A stretch of 64,000 bases of DNA from Cephalotus follicularis (GCA_001972305.1 BDDD01000975.1:150727-214726), one strand, 5' to 3'. Shown: positions 49,926-62,979, counted from the stretch's first letter. Notes: a model not told the origin generated them from the letters alone. Made by a program: numbers and translations.

Positions 49926-49989
49926 GCAGTAAACTTTATTTATTTACTATACTTAAATGACATTTATTTTATCTTTTGATTCAGAGTAA

Positions 49990-51059
49990 AAATGAAAAAC
50001 ATTGAAAATCAGAAATTCATTGCCCTTGATATTTTTGGAAAGAATTATCTATCTTAAGTACTTGATATGAAACTGCATTTGAGTGCTAAGAAATTAAAGC
50101 AAATCATTGAAGAAGATAATGCAGCATCAAATGAGAAACGCGTCACTGCACTGATTTTCTAAAGGCATCATATTGATAATGGCCTGAAATATGAATATCT
50201 AACTGTTGAAAATCCACTTGAACTGTAGCAAAACCTAAATGATAGGTTTGAGCATTTGAAAACTGTTGTACTGCCAAAGGCATTGAATGATTGGTCACAA
50301 CTATGATTTCAAGATTTTAAAACAATTTCGGAATATCATTCTACGTTGTTTAAAACCGTATCACAACTAAAGATGTGTGGTGAAGTTATCACCAAAGATA
50401 TGTTGTTAAAGAAAACATATCGAACATTTCATGCATCTAATGTGTTACTACAACAACAGTATAGGTTGCATGGGTTCAAGAAATATCGTGAACTAATTGG
50501 ATCTCTTCATATTGCAGAGCAAAATAATGAATTACTCCTGTAAAATCATGACAGTCGTCGGACTGGTTCAACCCCTTTACCAGAATTAAATTCAACTTCG
50601 TCCTATTTTGGAGGATGAGGAAGAGAGCGTGGACGAGGACGTAGAAGAGGACGTGGCAATGGAAGAAATCAAAATTTCTTCAGGCCACGTAATAATAATA
50701 GCATGAAATGGCAAAATCCTGATACAAAACAACGTTAAAATTGGTGCAGTCCCGGACAATCCAGCAATGCTGGACAAGTCCAAAATAAAAAGGGTAATTA
50801 CAACCGATATGGTATGAAAGGTCATTTGTACCGTGTTTGTCGCACAGCGAAGCATTTGGTTGACTTGTACCAAGCTTCTCTAAAAGAGAAAGGCAAACAA
50901 ATTGAAACAAATTTTATTGGTCATTATGATCCTTTGGAAACTACGCAATCAGACTTTGTTTCAATGGATACTACCCATTTGAACATTTTTGATTTCGTAA
51001 TTGATCCAAATGGGAAAATGGACCAAGTGATTGCCTATGAAGACTTCCATCTCGATTGA
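49990..51059 (+). pseudogene. Copia gag remnant
   Basis: Frame starting MKNIENQKFIALDI, with stops. It includes DMKLHLSAKKL, ISEYHSTLFKTVSQLKMCG and HGFKKYRELIG, an RG-rich segment (GRERGRGRRRGRG), then a damaged zinc knuckle where the first Cys is replaced (NRYGMKGHLYRVCR). The order is that of copia gag. The last open part is 50814-51059. Confidence 0.8.
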
Positions 51060-51178
51060 TGTTATGTGCCATAATTTTAATGTTTATCACTTTTGAATAA
51101 AGTGTTTATGAAGTAATAAATATAACACAGTTATATTTATTAATAATATATGTTTTTTTATCTATAGATCATCATACA

Positions 51179-52534
51179 ATGGATATTGGAGGTATATACA
51201 TAGCCGACAATTCAATAACACACACAATACTCCATAATGAAAAATATTTTTCACATTTAACAATAACAAAGCCTAATGTTGGAATAATTTCTGGTACATC
51301 AGACCTAATTAAAGGTTCTGGGATGGCTAGTTTTGTGTTATCAAATGGAACACAAATTCGCATCATAGATGCTTTATATTCTACAAAGTCTAGAAGAAAC
51401 TTGCTTAGTTTCAAAGATATTCGCCTTAATGGTTATCATATTGAAACTACAAATAAAAATGGCAAAGAATATATTTATATCACTGATAATGCTTCCGGCC
51501 GAAAGCAAATACTGGAAAAACTCCATGGACTTTCTCCTGGGTTATACATTATGAAAATTAGAGCAATCGAATCTCATAATGTTGTGTATTCAAAAGTCAT
51601 ATACTTAAAATGGTTCATGCTTTGGCATGAACGGTTAGGCCACCCAGGTGTCACAATAATGCATCGAATCATTAAAAGTTCACATGGTCATCCACTTAAA
51701 AACCAAAAAATGCTATTGAATAATGAGAACCATTACGTTGCTTGTTCGCAAGGAAAACTTATTAAAAGACCATCTATAACAAAAGTGGCTCTAGAATCTC
51801 CAAAAATTTTAGTAAAAATTCAAGGGGATATTTGTGGACCGATTAATCCACCATCTGGACCATTTCAGTATTTCATGGCCTTAATAGATACATCGACAAG
51901 ACGGTCACATGTATGCTTGCTTTCAACTCGCAATGTTGCATTTATGAGATTATTGGCTCAAATAAATAAATTATGAGTACAATTTTCAGATCATCCTATA
52001 AAGTCTATTTGGCTAGATAATACTGCTGAATTGTGTTCCAAAGCATTTGATGAATATTGTATGACAATAGGAATTGCTATTGAACATCCTATTCCTCACT
52101 TACACACCCAAAATAGGTTAGTCAAATTTCTTATCAAAAGACTTTAATTGATTGCTCGCCCTTTATTCATGAGGCCAAAGTTACCCATTTCAGCTTGGGG
52201 ATATGCGATATTGCATGTTGCGGCTCTTATACGTATAAGACTGATTGCATATCATAAATATTTTCCATTGTAGCTTGTTCTTGGTCAAGAACCAAACATA
52301 TCCCACTTAAGAGTGTTTGGATATGCAGTATCTGTGCCTATTGCACCTCCTCAGCGGAGTAAGATGGGACCACAACGCAGACTTGGCGTTTATGTGAGAT
52401 TTAATTCTGCATTAATTATAAGATATCTTGAATCATTAACATGTGACATTTTTACTGCACGTTATGCAGATTGTCATTTTGATGAATTTGTTTTTCCAGT
52501 GTTAGGGGGAGACAAGATTTTATCAAAAAAATGA
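51179..52534 (+). pseudogene. Copia protease/integrase remnant
   Basis: An open block of 265 residues (51179-51976) covers the protease end (SNGTQIRI, SRRNLLSFKDIRLNGYH), the GAG-pre-integrase domain (LWHERLGHPG) and the start of the integrase core (GDICGPINPPSGPFQYFMALID). It continues in broken frames with WLDNTAE and SHLRVFGYAV to the DCHFDE region at about 52490. Stops near 51977, 52145 and 52275 are visible. The HHCC cysteines are altered. Confidence 0.85.
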
Positions 52535-53099
52535 AAATGAAAATTCATGAAAAGCATCAAGAGTGCATAATTTTGATCCACGTACAAATGAATGTGAACT
52601 ACAAGTTCAAATGATCATTAATTTGTAAAATATTACTAATCAAATATCAGACACATTTAATGATGCTCAAAAGGTAGTAAAATCTTATATACCATCTGTG
52701 AATACTCTAGCAAGAATTGATATATTAAAATCTAAACCACAGTTGAAACATGATATAGACCAATTGATGCTAAAGATATTATACCAAAAAAACGAAAGGT
52801 AAATAAGGGTGGTATATAAAACCCTGAAATAATATTAACACAAGAGAATGTGTTATTTTTAGAACTCATATTGACTCCAGAGAGAGTACAAAGTCTTGAA
52901 GAGACCATGGGATTTCAAAATCAAGAAGTCTCAATGAATTATGCATATAATAAACAAATATGAATCTATATGAGATTATAGTTAATGATAAGTTTGCCTT
53001 TGTCGTTGCATTAGATATTACAAATCATGTTTTGAATCATGAACCACAAAGTGTTGAACAATGTCAACAAAGAAATGATTGGCCAAAATGGAAAGATAC

Positions 53100-53926
53100 A
53101 ACACAAGCAAAATTGAAATCTTTGTCCAAAAGATAAGTATTTGGACCAATAATTCAAACACCAAACGGTGTAACCCCTATTGGATTTAGATAGATATTTG
53201 TTCAAAAACTAAATGAGAAAAATAAAATTGTGAGATACAAAGCAAGGCTTGTAACTCAAGGGTTCTCACATAGACCAAGTATTGATTACCAGGAAACATA
53301 TTATCTAGTTATGAATGGAATCACTTTTCAATTCCTAATCAGTATGGCTGCTTCGAACGGACTTGAAACTCGTCTTATGAATGTAGTACTAACATACTTA
53401 TATGGGTCACTTGATAGTGCCGTATATATGAGAATTCATGATGGATTTAAAGTTCCTGAATCGAACAAATCTCGCCACATGTATTTAATAAAGCTACAAC
53501 GTTTGTTGTATGAATTGAAACAATCTGGTCGAATGTGGTACAATCGACTAAGTGAATATTTAATCAAAGAAGGGTATACTAACGATCAAATATGTCCATG
53601 TATTTTTAGCAAAAAAATCTAACAATGGATTTGCTCTTATTGTAGTATATGTAAATGACTTAAATCTTATGGGCACTTCTGAAGAACTTACAAAAATTGC
53701 TAACTATTTAAAATATGAGTTTAAAATGAAAGATCTTGGAAAAACAAAATTTTGTCTTTGTATACAGATGAAGCACATATCATCTGGGATCTTCATCCAT
53801 CAATCTACATACACGGAAAGGGTTCTTAGTCGATTCAACATGGACAAATCTTATCCTTTAAGCACTCCAATGGTCGTCCGGTCAATTGATGTCAAGAAGG
53901 ATCCATTTCGCCCTCAAGAAGAATGA
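53100..53926 (+). pseudogene. Copia reverse transcriptase remnant
   Basis: Frame blocks YKARLVTQGFSHRPSIDYQE, then YMRIHDGFKVPE and KLQRLLYELKQSGRMWYNRL, then a frame change near 53620. After it come IVVYVNDLNLMGT, where the catalytic YVDD is changed to YVND, and KYEFKMKDLGKTKFCL. The altered metal-binding motif alone would inactivate it. Confidence 0.88.
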
Positions 53927-53977
53927 GAAGAAATCATCGGACCTGAAGTCCCTTATCTTAGCGCAATTAGAGCACTA

Positions 53978-54600
53978 TTGTATCTTGCAAATTGCACAAT
54001 ACATGATATTGCATTTTCTGTTAATTTGCTAGCGAGATATAGCTCTACACCAACAAGAAGACATTGGAATAAGATTAAGCACATAATGAGCTATCTTCAT
54101 GGAAGCACCGATATAGGTCTATTTTATCCGAGGGGAACAAAATCAACATTGATTGGATATGCTGACACATAATACTTGTCTGATCCACATAAAGCAAGAT
54201 CACAAACCGGTTATGTTTTTACCTTTTGTGACACTGCTATATCATGGCGATCAACAAAACAGACAATAACAACAACTTTTTTGAACCATTCAGAGATCCT
54301 TGCAATTCATGAAGTAAGCCGAGAATGTATATGGTTGAGATCAATGATTCAGCATATACAAGAATCATGTGGACTATCCTCAATTAGAAATAATCGCACT
54401 TTAATATATGAATATAATACTGCTTGTATTACACAGCACAGAGGAGGATATATCAAGGGTGATCGAACGAAATGTATTTCACTAAAATTCTTCTACACCC
54501 ATGACCTTCAGAAAAATGGTGATATTGATGTACAACAATCCGATCAAGTGACAAATTAGCGGATTTATTTACTAATGCATTACTAGGTACTACATTCAAG
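53978..54600 (+). pseudogene. Copia RNase H remnant
   Basis: Open blocks 53978-54172 and 54176-54559 with PTRRHWNKIKHIMSYLHGSTDIGL, GYADT, SQTGYVFTFCDTAISWRSTKQ and NHSEILAIHE. TADLFTNALL-like sequence near 54560 ends the polyprotein. Confidence 0.85.
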
Positions 54601-54772
54601 AAGTTCAGACATGATATTAAGATGAGTTAGATTAAAGATTTCCTTTAATACAATAAAAGAACTTAAAGAGTTTTTGTTTTATCGCAAAGGTTTTTATCTC
54701 AATGGGTTTTTCCTAAGAATGTTTTAACGAGACAATCATAGTAATGCAGAATAAAAATTCAATGGAGAGTAT

Positions 54773-54991
54773 TATAAAATCATAATGAATTACTATTCCA
54801 ACAATCATAATTATTATTCTAACAAGCATTGTTACTATTCCAACAACCTCTAAACTCCTATAAATAGGTATATATTGTTATGAAAAAAACTAAGAATTCA
54901 TAATAAGAAAATCACTTATTTTATCTTACTTTATCACTTGATTTCTTTAATACAATCTTCATTTATTAGTTAATCTCATAAGTTTATAACA
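54773..54991 (+). repeat. 3' LTR of copia element C
   Basis: TATAAAATC (TG changed to TA) to TTTATAACA, matching 49013-49233 including the three ATTACTATTCCAACAA-type units. AATGGAGAGT just before it is the probable polypurine tract. Confidence 0.85.
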
Positions 54992-55238
54992 AAATCCATG
55001 TTTTTTATCTGAGCCGAAGACAATCCGAACCCGTTGACCCGAACCGACACGACCCGAAAGTTTCCCTGCTCTGACGAAAACATAAATTTCAAACCAGCTC
55101 TAATAAAAACATAAATTTCAAACGAGAGCGGAGAGCAGTGTCAGAAATCACAGAGAGACAGAGAGAGAGAGAAAGACGAGACGAAATCGTGTTTTCTTGT
55201 TTCCTGCACTTTGCACATAGCAGTAGAAGAAATAGAAG

Positions 55239-56254
55239 ATGCTAAAATTGGAGTCGATAACAGTGGTTGGCCTGTGGCTGCTGCTATTGTTGATTGCACC
55301 AAGAGAAGCCAAAGCCACAAATTCAGCTTCCGCCTTTGTACAGAACGCAATCTACTCCAATAAGATTGTCATTTTCTCTAAATCCTACTGCCCGTATGTT
55401 CTAATTTTCTCTTCTGCTATGCCTATGAATCATTCCAAGTGTTACGATTGAATGAATTAATATATTGAGAATTGAATTTAGGGATTTTTTTTATGGTTCA
55501 AATTCTTTTTAGTCCTTATCTGGGACACGATGAATGCTTTAGGACTGAACCAGAATACCTAAAACCCTATGCATACCAACCAGGAGATTTATTATTATAA
55601 TTCGTGTTGTTGTTATTATTATTATTCAATTAGTTTATGCTATATCTATCAAGTGATTTTAGTAGTTAATTTTTTTAACCTGGGGACGCATCACCTGCAT
55701 AAGACTACTCAAGCAATAAGCATGATCCTTCTAAACGTTTCAAATATTTCTAGGTATTGCTTACGTGCCAAGCACATATTCAGTGAACTACATGTGAAAC
55801 CTTTTGTTGTGGAGCTTGATCTTCGAGGTAGCTATTTATTTACTATTATCTATTCTCACCACTAGTTCTTGAATATATTAGTTTGAATGTCTCTGTTATG
55901 TTTAATGTGTGCAGATGATGGGGGTCAAATTCATTATGTTCTACTGGATCTTGTCGGGCGAAACACTGTCCCACAAGTTTTTGTGAATGGAAAGCATATC
56001 GGTGGCTCCGATGGTTAGCTCCCACCACTTTCATTCATCATTTCCTTTCTTCTCTTAAAATATTTCATTCATCATTTCCTTTCTTCTCTTAAAATATTTA
56101 TTTAGTTTTATCTTGGCTCAAATGCAATTCTCTTTTTGTCTGCAGCTGATTTTGTTAGCTTGAATTTGTGAAGTCTAACAATGACTTTTCTAATTCAGAT
56201 CTCAGTGCTGCAGCAGAAAGTGGTCAACTGAAGAAGCTTCTTAATATAAAATGA
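55239..56254 (+). CDS. GRXC3: CPYC-type glutaredoxin with signal peptide, 4 exons
   Basis: Glutathione-dependent thiol-disulfide oxidoreductase. Exons 55239-55393, 55754-55827, 55915-56013 and 56199-56254 join to 384 nt and 127 residues, all borders GT-AG. Residues 1-25 form a hydrophobic signal ([13 protein letters not shown]) ending near REAKA, so the protein should enter the secretory pathway. The active site CPYC is at 51-54 and is split by intron 1 within the proline codon. The [17 protein letters not shown] block, with the cis-proline and the glutathione-binding GG.D, is intact. Length and N-terminus fit plant GRXC3/C4, and the sequence is closest, from memory, to GRXC3. The 5' leader is GA-rich (55150-55180). 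Confidence 0.92.
56030..56099 (+). repeat. 34-bp tandem duplication in intron 3 of the glutaredoxin gene
   Basis: TTCATTCATCATTTCCTTTC plus TTCTCTTAAAATAT occurs at 56030 and again at 56064. Confidence 0.9.
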
Positions 56255-57453
56255 TGAGATACTGGGAAATTGAGAAACACAACATATAGATTTGATTCTG
56301 CATATGGTACCTATGGTGCTGTTATTGGTGCTTGAATGAACTAAAAAGTCCGTGGTAGGATTAAATTTTGTGTTTCTCATAACAGCAGACTAGTTAATTT
56401 AATTGGAAACGCGAACTGCTGCTCACTTCCGGCCCTCCACGTACTCGCTTTGAGAAATGGCTCCACCTGAATGTGCTGTCTACTCTTAAATGAAATGGTC
56501 TAGGAAAAATTCTATAAAATCATCTTTGGAATTGAATTACTTTACCTTTTTCTTTATGCATCATGTATATGGTAGAAGGGTTGTTTGTTTTTTAATTTAG
56601 CTGCTTAATTTGACTGGAAATTGTTAAATTGCATCGTGTTCTATTTTGTCCGTGTTACTGCTGATATATGTTTTTTGTGGCTATTCTTTTTTCCACGTTT
56701 TACACCCTCTGTTTTTTTTTTTTTTTTTTGGTAAATATAACATCGGCAGATTAATAGGTATAACCATCAAATCCTTTAATGATATAAATTGCTCATGAAT
56801 TTTGAAAATTACTGATCATAGATGTCATTCCTCAAGATTTGGCATAGAGCACAAGTTGTGAACATATATAGCTTCCTGGGTTTGCGATTTGGTTAGCTTG
56901 TGCTTGGTACATTTTAGCAATCAAAGGTGGCTGAAATTGAGTCCATTTCACCTGGATTAATGTTCTCTACATATGGTCTGCAGGTAGACATATTAAATCA
57001 TCTGGGTTACATACTGTGGCTATTGTGTGTAATTAGTTTCTTTATCAGGATTTGTGTTTCTTATTTTGTAAAGAATGATGTTGGATAACCCTTGATGAAT
57101 GCTTATGCCTCAAGTACTTTAGGCGTTTATTGGATTTGATTTGTCACCCAAAATTTTACCTCTGTTCTAGTTTGTAGTGCTGGACATATCAACTGCCCTA
57201 TTCAGGAGTAGAATAAGAAACATCATGGTCTAGCAATTCCAAGGTTCAGGTCATCTGTGAACTAACAACACTAACCATTCATCATCCGTAACAGAGATGT
57301 GCATTCAATTAACTACTATTAATAATACGTATCCTATGCTGATTTTTGTTGGGTTCCATATTTTGAAGTACTATCACATTCCCGATATAACTAAGTTCGA
57401 GCTACTGAAGTCAAAGTTACCATATAACTCGACCCAGATGCTTCTCCCCAACA
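56255..57453. other. Convergent intergenic region
   Basis: Lies between the 3' ends of the glutaredoxin (+) and PMT-like (-) genes. A T-run is at 56711-56730. No supported ORF, repeat or RNA gene. Confidence 0.5.
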
Positions 57454-58927
57454 TCAGGCAGCTGCATATGCATCTGGTCGCCAGTCACCCTTCTGTGCGC
57501 TGAGTATCCCTTCCTCGCCCTTGGAGAAGGTTAAATGAACCTCCCACTGCATAGACTTCAACAAGTTTTGGACCTCTACAATTGCAGTGGATTCATCTCG
57601 GACAATCAATTTACCTCCTGGTCTAACAAGTCTATCGACCTCCGCCATTACAGGGACAAGTTTGCACCTATAAGACAGCAACAGCAATTAACTGTCTACA
57701 ACTTCAAAGATTAAAGAGCAAATGAAAAGCAATAATCTCTTCAATCTACCTCTTTTTTAGCGCTGAGAACAGATGATCCGCATGAAGAAGGTCATATGTT
57801 CGGGGGTACGTACTGAAGGATTCGCACCAGTCATGATATATCCCAAACAGGCCTCGCTCAAAGATTATTGGAAGCGTATCTGGAGAATTTATGTTAACCA
57901 CATTCAAGACCCAAACTGGAAAGTCCTTGAGAGCAGCTGCAAATCTGCAGCCACAGGGCATGAAATTCGGTTAGTTAGTATATGTTTCAACCACATTACT
58001 TTCAAAGATAAATCAAAGTTCGTTACCCTCCATAGACAGCTCTCATGTCCATAACGTTTCTCACATTGGACCAATTGAAACCCAATCCACTCACATATAA
58101 CTTGGTCACTACTCTATTCCAGTGATCAGTGTCTGTACTGAAATCTTGAGGTGATGGTTTCCCATAAATTCCCATCTGGGAGCTGTTTAGCCAGAAAGGA
58201 GGCGCCTGCAATCTACGAGGCCAATTCTCAGGCCATCGGCTCCCTCTCTCGGCAGGAGCATCAGGCACTCGATGCATGCATGCCTGGAGAGGTACATGCC
58301 TGAAAATATAGCACTAACATGAGTTTTACCAATCACCTTATCTGCAAGTTTGTGATTACAAAAAGCTTCTTATTTCGTTTAAGCTGTTGGTTGTTAAGAT
58401 CACCCAGATTGCATTCGTACAATACATGACACCGCAAAAATTTCAAAAGGACTAACCAAGCAGCATTTGGGTCATCATTATTTTTACACATGGGAGGACT
58501 CTTATTCTTTCTTTTGTCATAGCAATCATTTGAAGAGGGTTTGCGATAAATGGCAGCACCGGCAGAATTTATTTTGTCCATCTTGAGGCTCACAAGCTCC
58601 CAACACATTGATAACGTCAATTTTGACATAGCTACAACAAAATAAATGATATTATGTCAGCTTGGTTAAAGCCTAAAACCATGTTTAAATGAACGATTAC
58701 CGGTGCCCTACCCTTCCATATTTCCACATCTTCTTCAAGCTTCTGGTACACGGGTGTAGCTGACCAGACAAAATAACCACCAGGCCTTAGAACTCGATTC
58801 AATTCCAACAGTAGCACACCACCTTCACCCCACAAAAAAAGAAGAGAAAAGAAAATAATAATAAAGGCAACAAACAGATTTATATACCTCAATAAACCAA
58901 GATAATTAAACTATTGAACTGATGAAG

Positions 58928-58978
<51 letters not shown>

Positions 58979-61900
58979 GAGTTAAAGACCATCTAGGTGC
59001 CAAGGCACTCTACAACGTGCACAGTGGACGATATCAAAGACCCTGCTTGGAAATGGCAGCCTTTGAGTGCCCATAACAGCAGATATTGCTGGAATTCCCC
59101 TTTCAAGGGCAAACTGTACTTGAGCCTCATGTTCATCTTTCGGTGCAAATGACATTGTGAGCACATCTCTATCGAAAAGATAACCTCCAAAGCTGGCAAC
59201 CCCACACCCAACGTCTAAAACCACTCGACTGTGCTTTCCCCATTTAATATCGGGTCTCATCTGTAGCAAGTATAGTTAGTACTACACATATGAGAAATTA
59301 ACTGTATTAAGTAAGGATTAGTGTAATTTAGTTTTTTATTGAAAAAAAATCAATTGTTATACCAATTCGGATATAGGCGATTATATTACGAATTTTAGTA
59401 ATAAATACGGTTAAAAAATGGTATATTTAAGATAAGAATTAATATCAATCAATCAAATAAACGAACAATTAACTATAAATAAGTGAATTTTTAGAACGTA
59501 TCGATATGATCCAAAACAGAAATAATACGTCACTTAAGTGACAACATCACATGCTATGCAAAATGAGAAAAAAAAAGAGTTAAGCATCTATTTCAATAAA
59601 AAAAAAATGAGAGCATCCGTAAAGTATAATATTTGTTAAGTGTTGATTAATACTTATTTGTAATTTTGTGTTCAATGATATATACAATAACATAAAATAT
59701 AATTATAAATTTAGAGAGAGAAAAATAAAATAAAGAGTTATTGATGCAAAAAATTGGATCATTCACCAACACAACAATTCGCGATCGAAAACTTTACTTT
59801 TCCTACCTGCAAGACATGTGAAAACAAAAAAAGTGACCGGAGGTGAACTCCGAAAACACCTTCCGATACTTAAGTCAATACATGAAGAAAGAATTATATA
59901 TCAAACTCAAGAGTATTCGAACCTGGACCTTTGTGAATAAATTTCTTATTTACAGTGTAATAGGTAAGGCTACCTTAGAATCCAGGTTGACATAGCCCAC
60001 GTTTGGTACTACTTTTAAGTTGTTAAAAACACTTTTTAAACTAAAAAACAGTAGCATTTAATATTTGGTAAAAAGTAACCAAATTGAGTTTGGGTGGATA
60101 AAAGTATTTTTGATTTTTGCCTACAGAAAATCACTTTCCCACCATATTCAAGTGTATTGTTTGGGAAAATGTTTTTCATGAGTCCACATTTTCATGTCTT
60201 TAATACAAGAATTTGAGACCAAACATATATTCATCGATTTTGATTACTAAAGTACTTTAGATAGTTGAATTTACTAAACGATTTCAGTTTTGCTGCAACA
60301 CTTTTACTTACAATACTTTCACATAGTACTTTTGTGAAACACACAACAGTACCAAACAAAGCCATAAAATTGGAGTAATGTTATCAACCACAAGTGAGTA
60401 ATATCACAAACTCATTTTATACCATGTTATCAACCATAAGTGATTATTTAAAAAAAAAAGAGAAATGTTATTAACCACAAGTGAAGGAATCCAATTCCTC
60501 TATAATAATTGTAGGTACAATTATTGTAGAGAGCCGTTGGATTAAAAACCAATGATTACAAATGCATCATATCACATTTTCTGAGGTTGTGCATTTGTAG
60601 CTATTGGATTTTAATCCAATGGCTTAAATTACGATAATTGTGGATGCAATTATTGCAGAAGATTTGGATTCCAAGTGAAATGGCATCACAAGAGCATCAC
60701 AAATGCGTAGTCAAAATATTATTGGTGGTTTTTTAAACACCATTAATGATATTTTGACTTTTAATAAAACAATCATCAATAATATTTTGACAACTCACTT
60801 ATACTTTGTGATGCCGAGTCATCTGTGCTTCATAACATTATAAAAATACTAATATCATCACTTATGATGCTTGATCATATCTCCCTGATTTTAGGGATTT
60901 GATATTATCCAGAGATCTTGTAGAATATTTCTAAGATATCCTTCTATAATTAATAAACTTTAATATATATGACCAAAATATTCCATAATATATGGTTTGT
61001 CCACGTGACATGTTATGATTGGTCTAAAATTTATCCATATAAAGAGTACACATTTCAGTATTTAACCAGTTCCCAAAAGTTACCGTTAAACAAGTGTAGT
61101 TGATGACTTTACGTGAAAGTTTGAACTTATAAATATAAAGTTTTGAATTGTTATAAGTTTTATTTGTTTTTTATACCGTTCAAACAATGTAACAAAACGA
61201 TCATATGGATAAATTACGAGTGAAATAAAAAAACACGTTTTATTCCGTATATTTAAAAACTGTTCTAACACATAAATTTTATTTATTATTACATTCGCAA
61301 GCGAAAAAAGCCCGTAAAACACACGTTTTAACTAAAAGTACTAGAGAATAACAATAATCACTTTGTTTTTTTAAGTAACGGAATTAAAAACATATATGGT
61401 ATGGGACTCGATAGATCATAAGATATAGTAATTACCTGTTGAAGAAAATCAATGTAGTGGAGGGCGCCATGTATGAACTGCGTGCCACCACCTGGAAATG
61501 TTAAGAACTCACCCGTCACCTTAACCCAATTTTGATGCCCCTTTACTTCTGCGAGCAATGTGTGTGGCACATTGCGATACCATATCTGGTGCCACCACAA
61601 TATATAATTAAGATCGTGAAAGTCTAACAAAGGTTTTCTTTTTAAAATCGTAATAACGAGTGACATGATCCAACCAAGTTGATTACCTTGTCCCTGCTTT
61701 TGGGCCATTGGATCGACCTTTTGTACCCCTGTGGAAGTGGGACCAGACACGTGGGTGGATCCTCGGGGCAATGCCTCTCACGATGCTCATAGTGCCTAGT
61801 AGTCTTTAACTTACGTAATGCCTTCTCGTTGTCCAAACAGGGTATATAATCAGCACCTGTAGTGACGTTGCATAGCTGCCACGTGTACCCAAACATGCTG

Positions 61901-62979
61901 TCGTTACCGTTTGATTCGTCTATTCTTCTCTCCTTCTCGTTCGCTGACTGAGTCGCCTGAGTTGCCCATGATTTCTTCGACTCGCTCGACTCTTTTGGTA
62001 TCCCCGAGCTTTCCCCACCAGGCATTAACACGCCCGGATTTGACTCCGCTGATCTCTCTTCCTCTTTTGTTCTTTGATGTTTTTGTTGGTGTTGTTGTTC
62101 CTCTGATGGGTTTGTGGAATGCTTGGCTCTAGGATTTTGTGGGCTTTTTGAGTGTTGAAATTGTTCTTCTTCTTTCTGCTGTTGTTGCTGTTGTTGGGAT
62201 TCATTATTAGATATACTGCCTAAATCTTCTTGTAGTTGTTGTTGCTGCTGTTGATGTTGTTGTTGTTGTGTCTCTGCTCGATCCTCTGGTAATGATGGAT
62301 TTTGAATTGCTGGATTCTGTTGCTGCTTCTGCTCTTTTTCTTGTTGATTGTAATCTTGTTTCTCATATTGAGATTCCTGTGAGTGATCACTGCTTTCACC
62401 TTGTTGTTGTTGTTCTTCTTCGTTCGAATTTTGACGTTGAGAATCCTCCTGTGTATTTTGGGTCTGGGTTGTTTCTTCGACTTCTTGGTTTTGAGTCAAT
62501 GTGCTCTCTTCAGATACCTGAGTCTCGCTTTCCTTTTGTTTCTCTTGCTCGTCGCCTGATTCTTTCCCTTGTAAATCCTGCGGGTTCTCTTCAACAACTA
62601 CCGAGTTGTCTTGGTCTTTTGCCTTCTCTTGCTTATTATCATTATTATTCTTAGGCTCGTCGGATTTGATGGCATCATCGGGGAGATCACCAGGGTTATC
62701 TTCAAAAGCCGGTGGGTCTTTTTTATAAGTGTCTTTGGTAGCATGTGCTTCATTATTGATGGAGGAGGAGGAGGACACAGTAGTGTCATCGGTCGTGGTG
62801 GCTGCAGTGTTTGCGTTACGGGTGGTGATTTGTGTTTGTGGAGGCATTACGGAGTTGGATGTTAGCATCCATACGCCTAGTACACACAGTGCAATGAACA
62901 CAATGGTGGTTATAGTTGATGCGTACGAAGTTGAAGTTGAAGTTGAGCGCTTACTACTACGAGACTTACCCAGAGGCAT
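57454..62979 (-). CDS. PMT27: PMT27-like putative methyltransferase, 8 exons
   Basis: Plant-specific DUF248/Methyltransf_29 protein, a Golgi type II membrane protein; relatives are linked to methylation of wall polysaccharides such as homogalacturonan. Exons, 5' to 3': 62979-61687, 61585-61436, 59260-58990, 58822-58712, 58631-58457, 58299-58027, 57944-57750, 57667-57454. They join to 2682 nt and 893 residues, in frame at every border, close to the length of Arabidopsis PMT27. A membrane anchor is at about residues 22-41. Residues 50-350 are acidic and glutamine-rich with Q runs. The catalytic part begins with CLDN and [10 protein letters not shown]. It then shows [20 protein letters not shown], the SAM-binding [14 protein letters not shown] (about 494-507), [43 protein letters not shown] and [10 protein letters not shown]. 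No defect seen. Intron 2 is 2.2 kb and holds small transposons. Confidence 0.93.
58934..58974. repeat. (GA)n microsatellite in intron 3 of the PMT-like gene
   Basis: About 20 uninterrupted GA units; on the coding strand this is a (TC)n tract. Confidence 0.95.
59745..59995 (-). repeat. Tat-type LTR remnant in intron 2 of the PMT-like gene
   Basis: ATTGATGCAAAAAATTGGATCATT opens like the 37106 LTR, and CTTCCGATACTTAAGTCA with preceding GGAGGTGAACTCCG corresponds to its CCGGAGACTCTCCGATACTTAAG block. The rest has decayed. Confidence 0.55.
59997..60363. mobile_element. MITE with GTTTGGTAC ends
   Basis: About 365 bp. The left end is CCCACGTTTGGTACTAC; the right end, read on the other strand, is GGCTTTGTTTGGTACTGTTG. 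No ORF. The ends resemble hAT-type MITEs; target duplication unclear. Confidence 0.55.
60486..60672. mobile_element. MITE, 187 bp, with long inverted ends
   Basis: Inverted ends of nearly 60 bp run from GGAATCCAATTCCTC to GCCGTTGGATT and back from AATCCAATGGC to GATTTGGATTCC. Flanked by AAGTGAA on both sides (60479-60485 and 60673-60679); shifting the right edge by one base gives an 8-bp copy, CAAGTGAA, as in hAT elements. Confidence 0.85.
60680..61435. other. Rest of intron 2, AT-rich, with small hairpin
   Basis: GTCAAAATATTATTGGTGG near 60710 faces CACCATTAATGATATTTTGAC near 60740 as an imperfect hairpin, and TAATATTTTGAC recurs near 60780. No coding frame. Confidence 0.5.

Larger units (their letters stand above)
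49013..54991 (+). mobile_element. Ty1/copia element C, short LTRs, degenerate
   Basis: A plus-strand element of about 6 kb with LTRs of 221 and 219 bp. Gag, protease region, integrase, RT and RNase H follow in copia order, all broken by stops. No convincing target duplication was seen at the borders I chose. Confidence 0.88.

Noticed and set aside
62268..62865. Plus-strand ORFs opposite PMT exon 1
   Set aside because: Shadows of the glutamine-rich coding strand, with hydrophobic low-complexity content and no family match.
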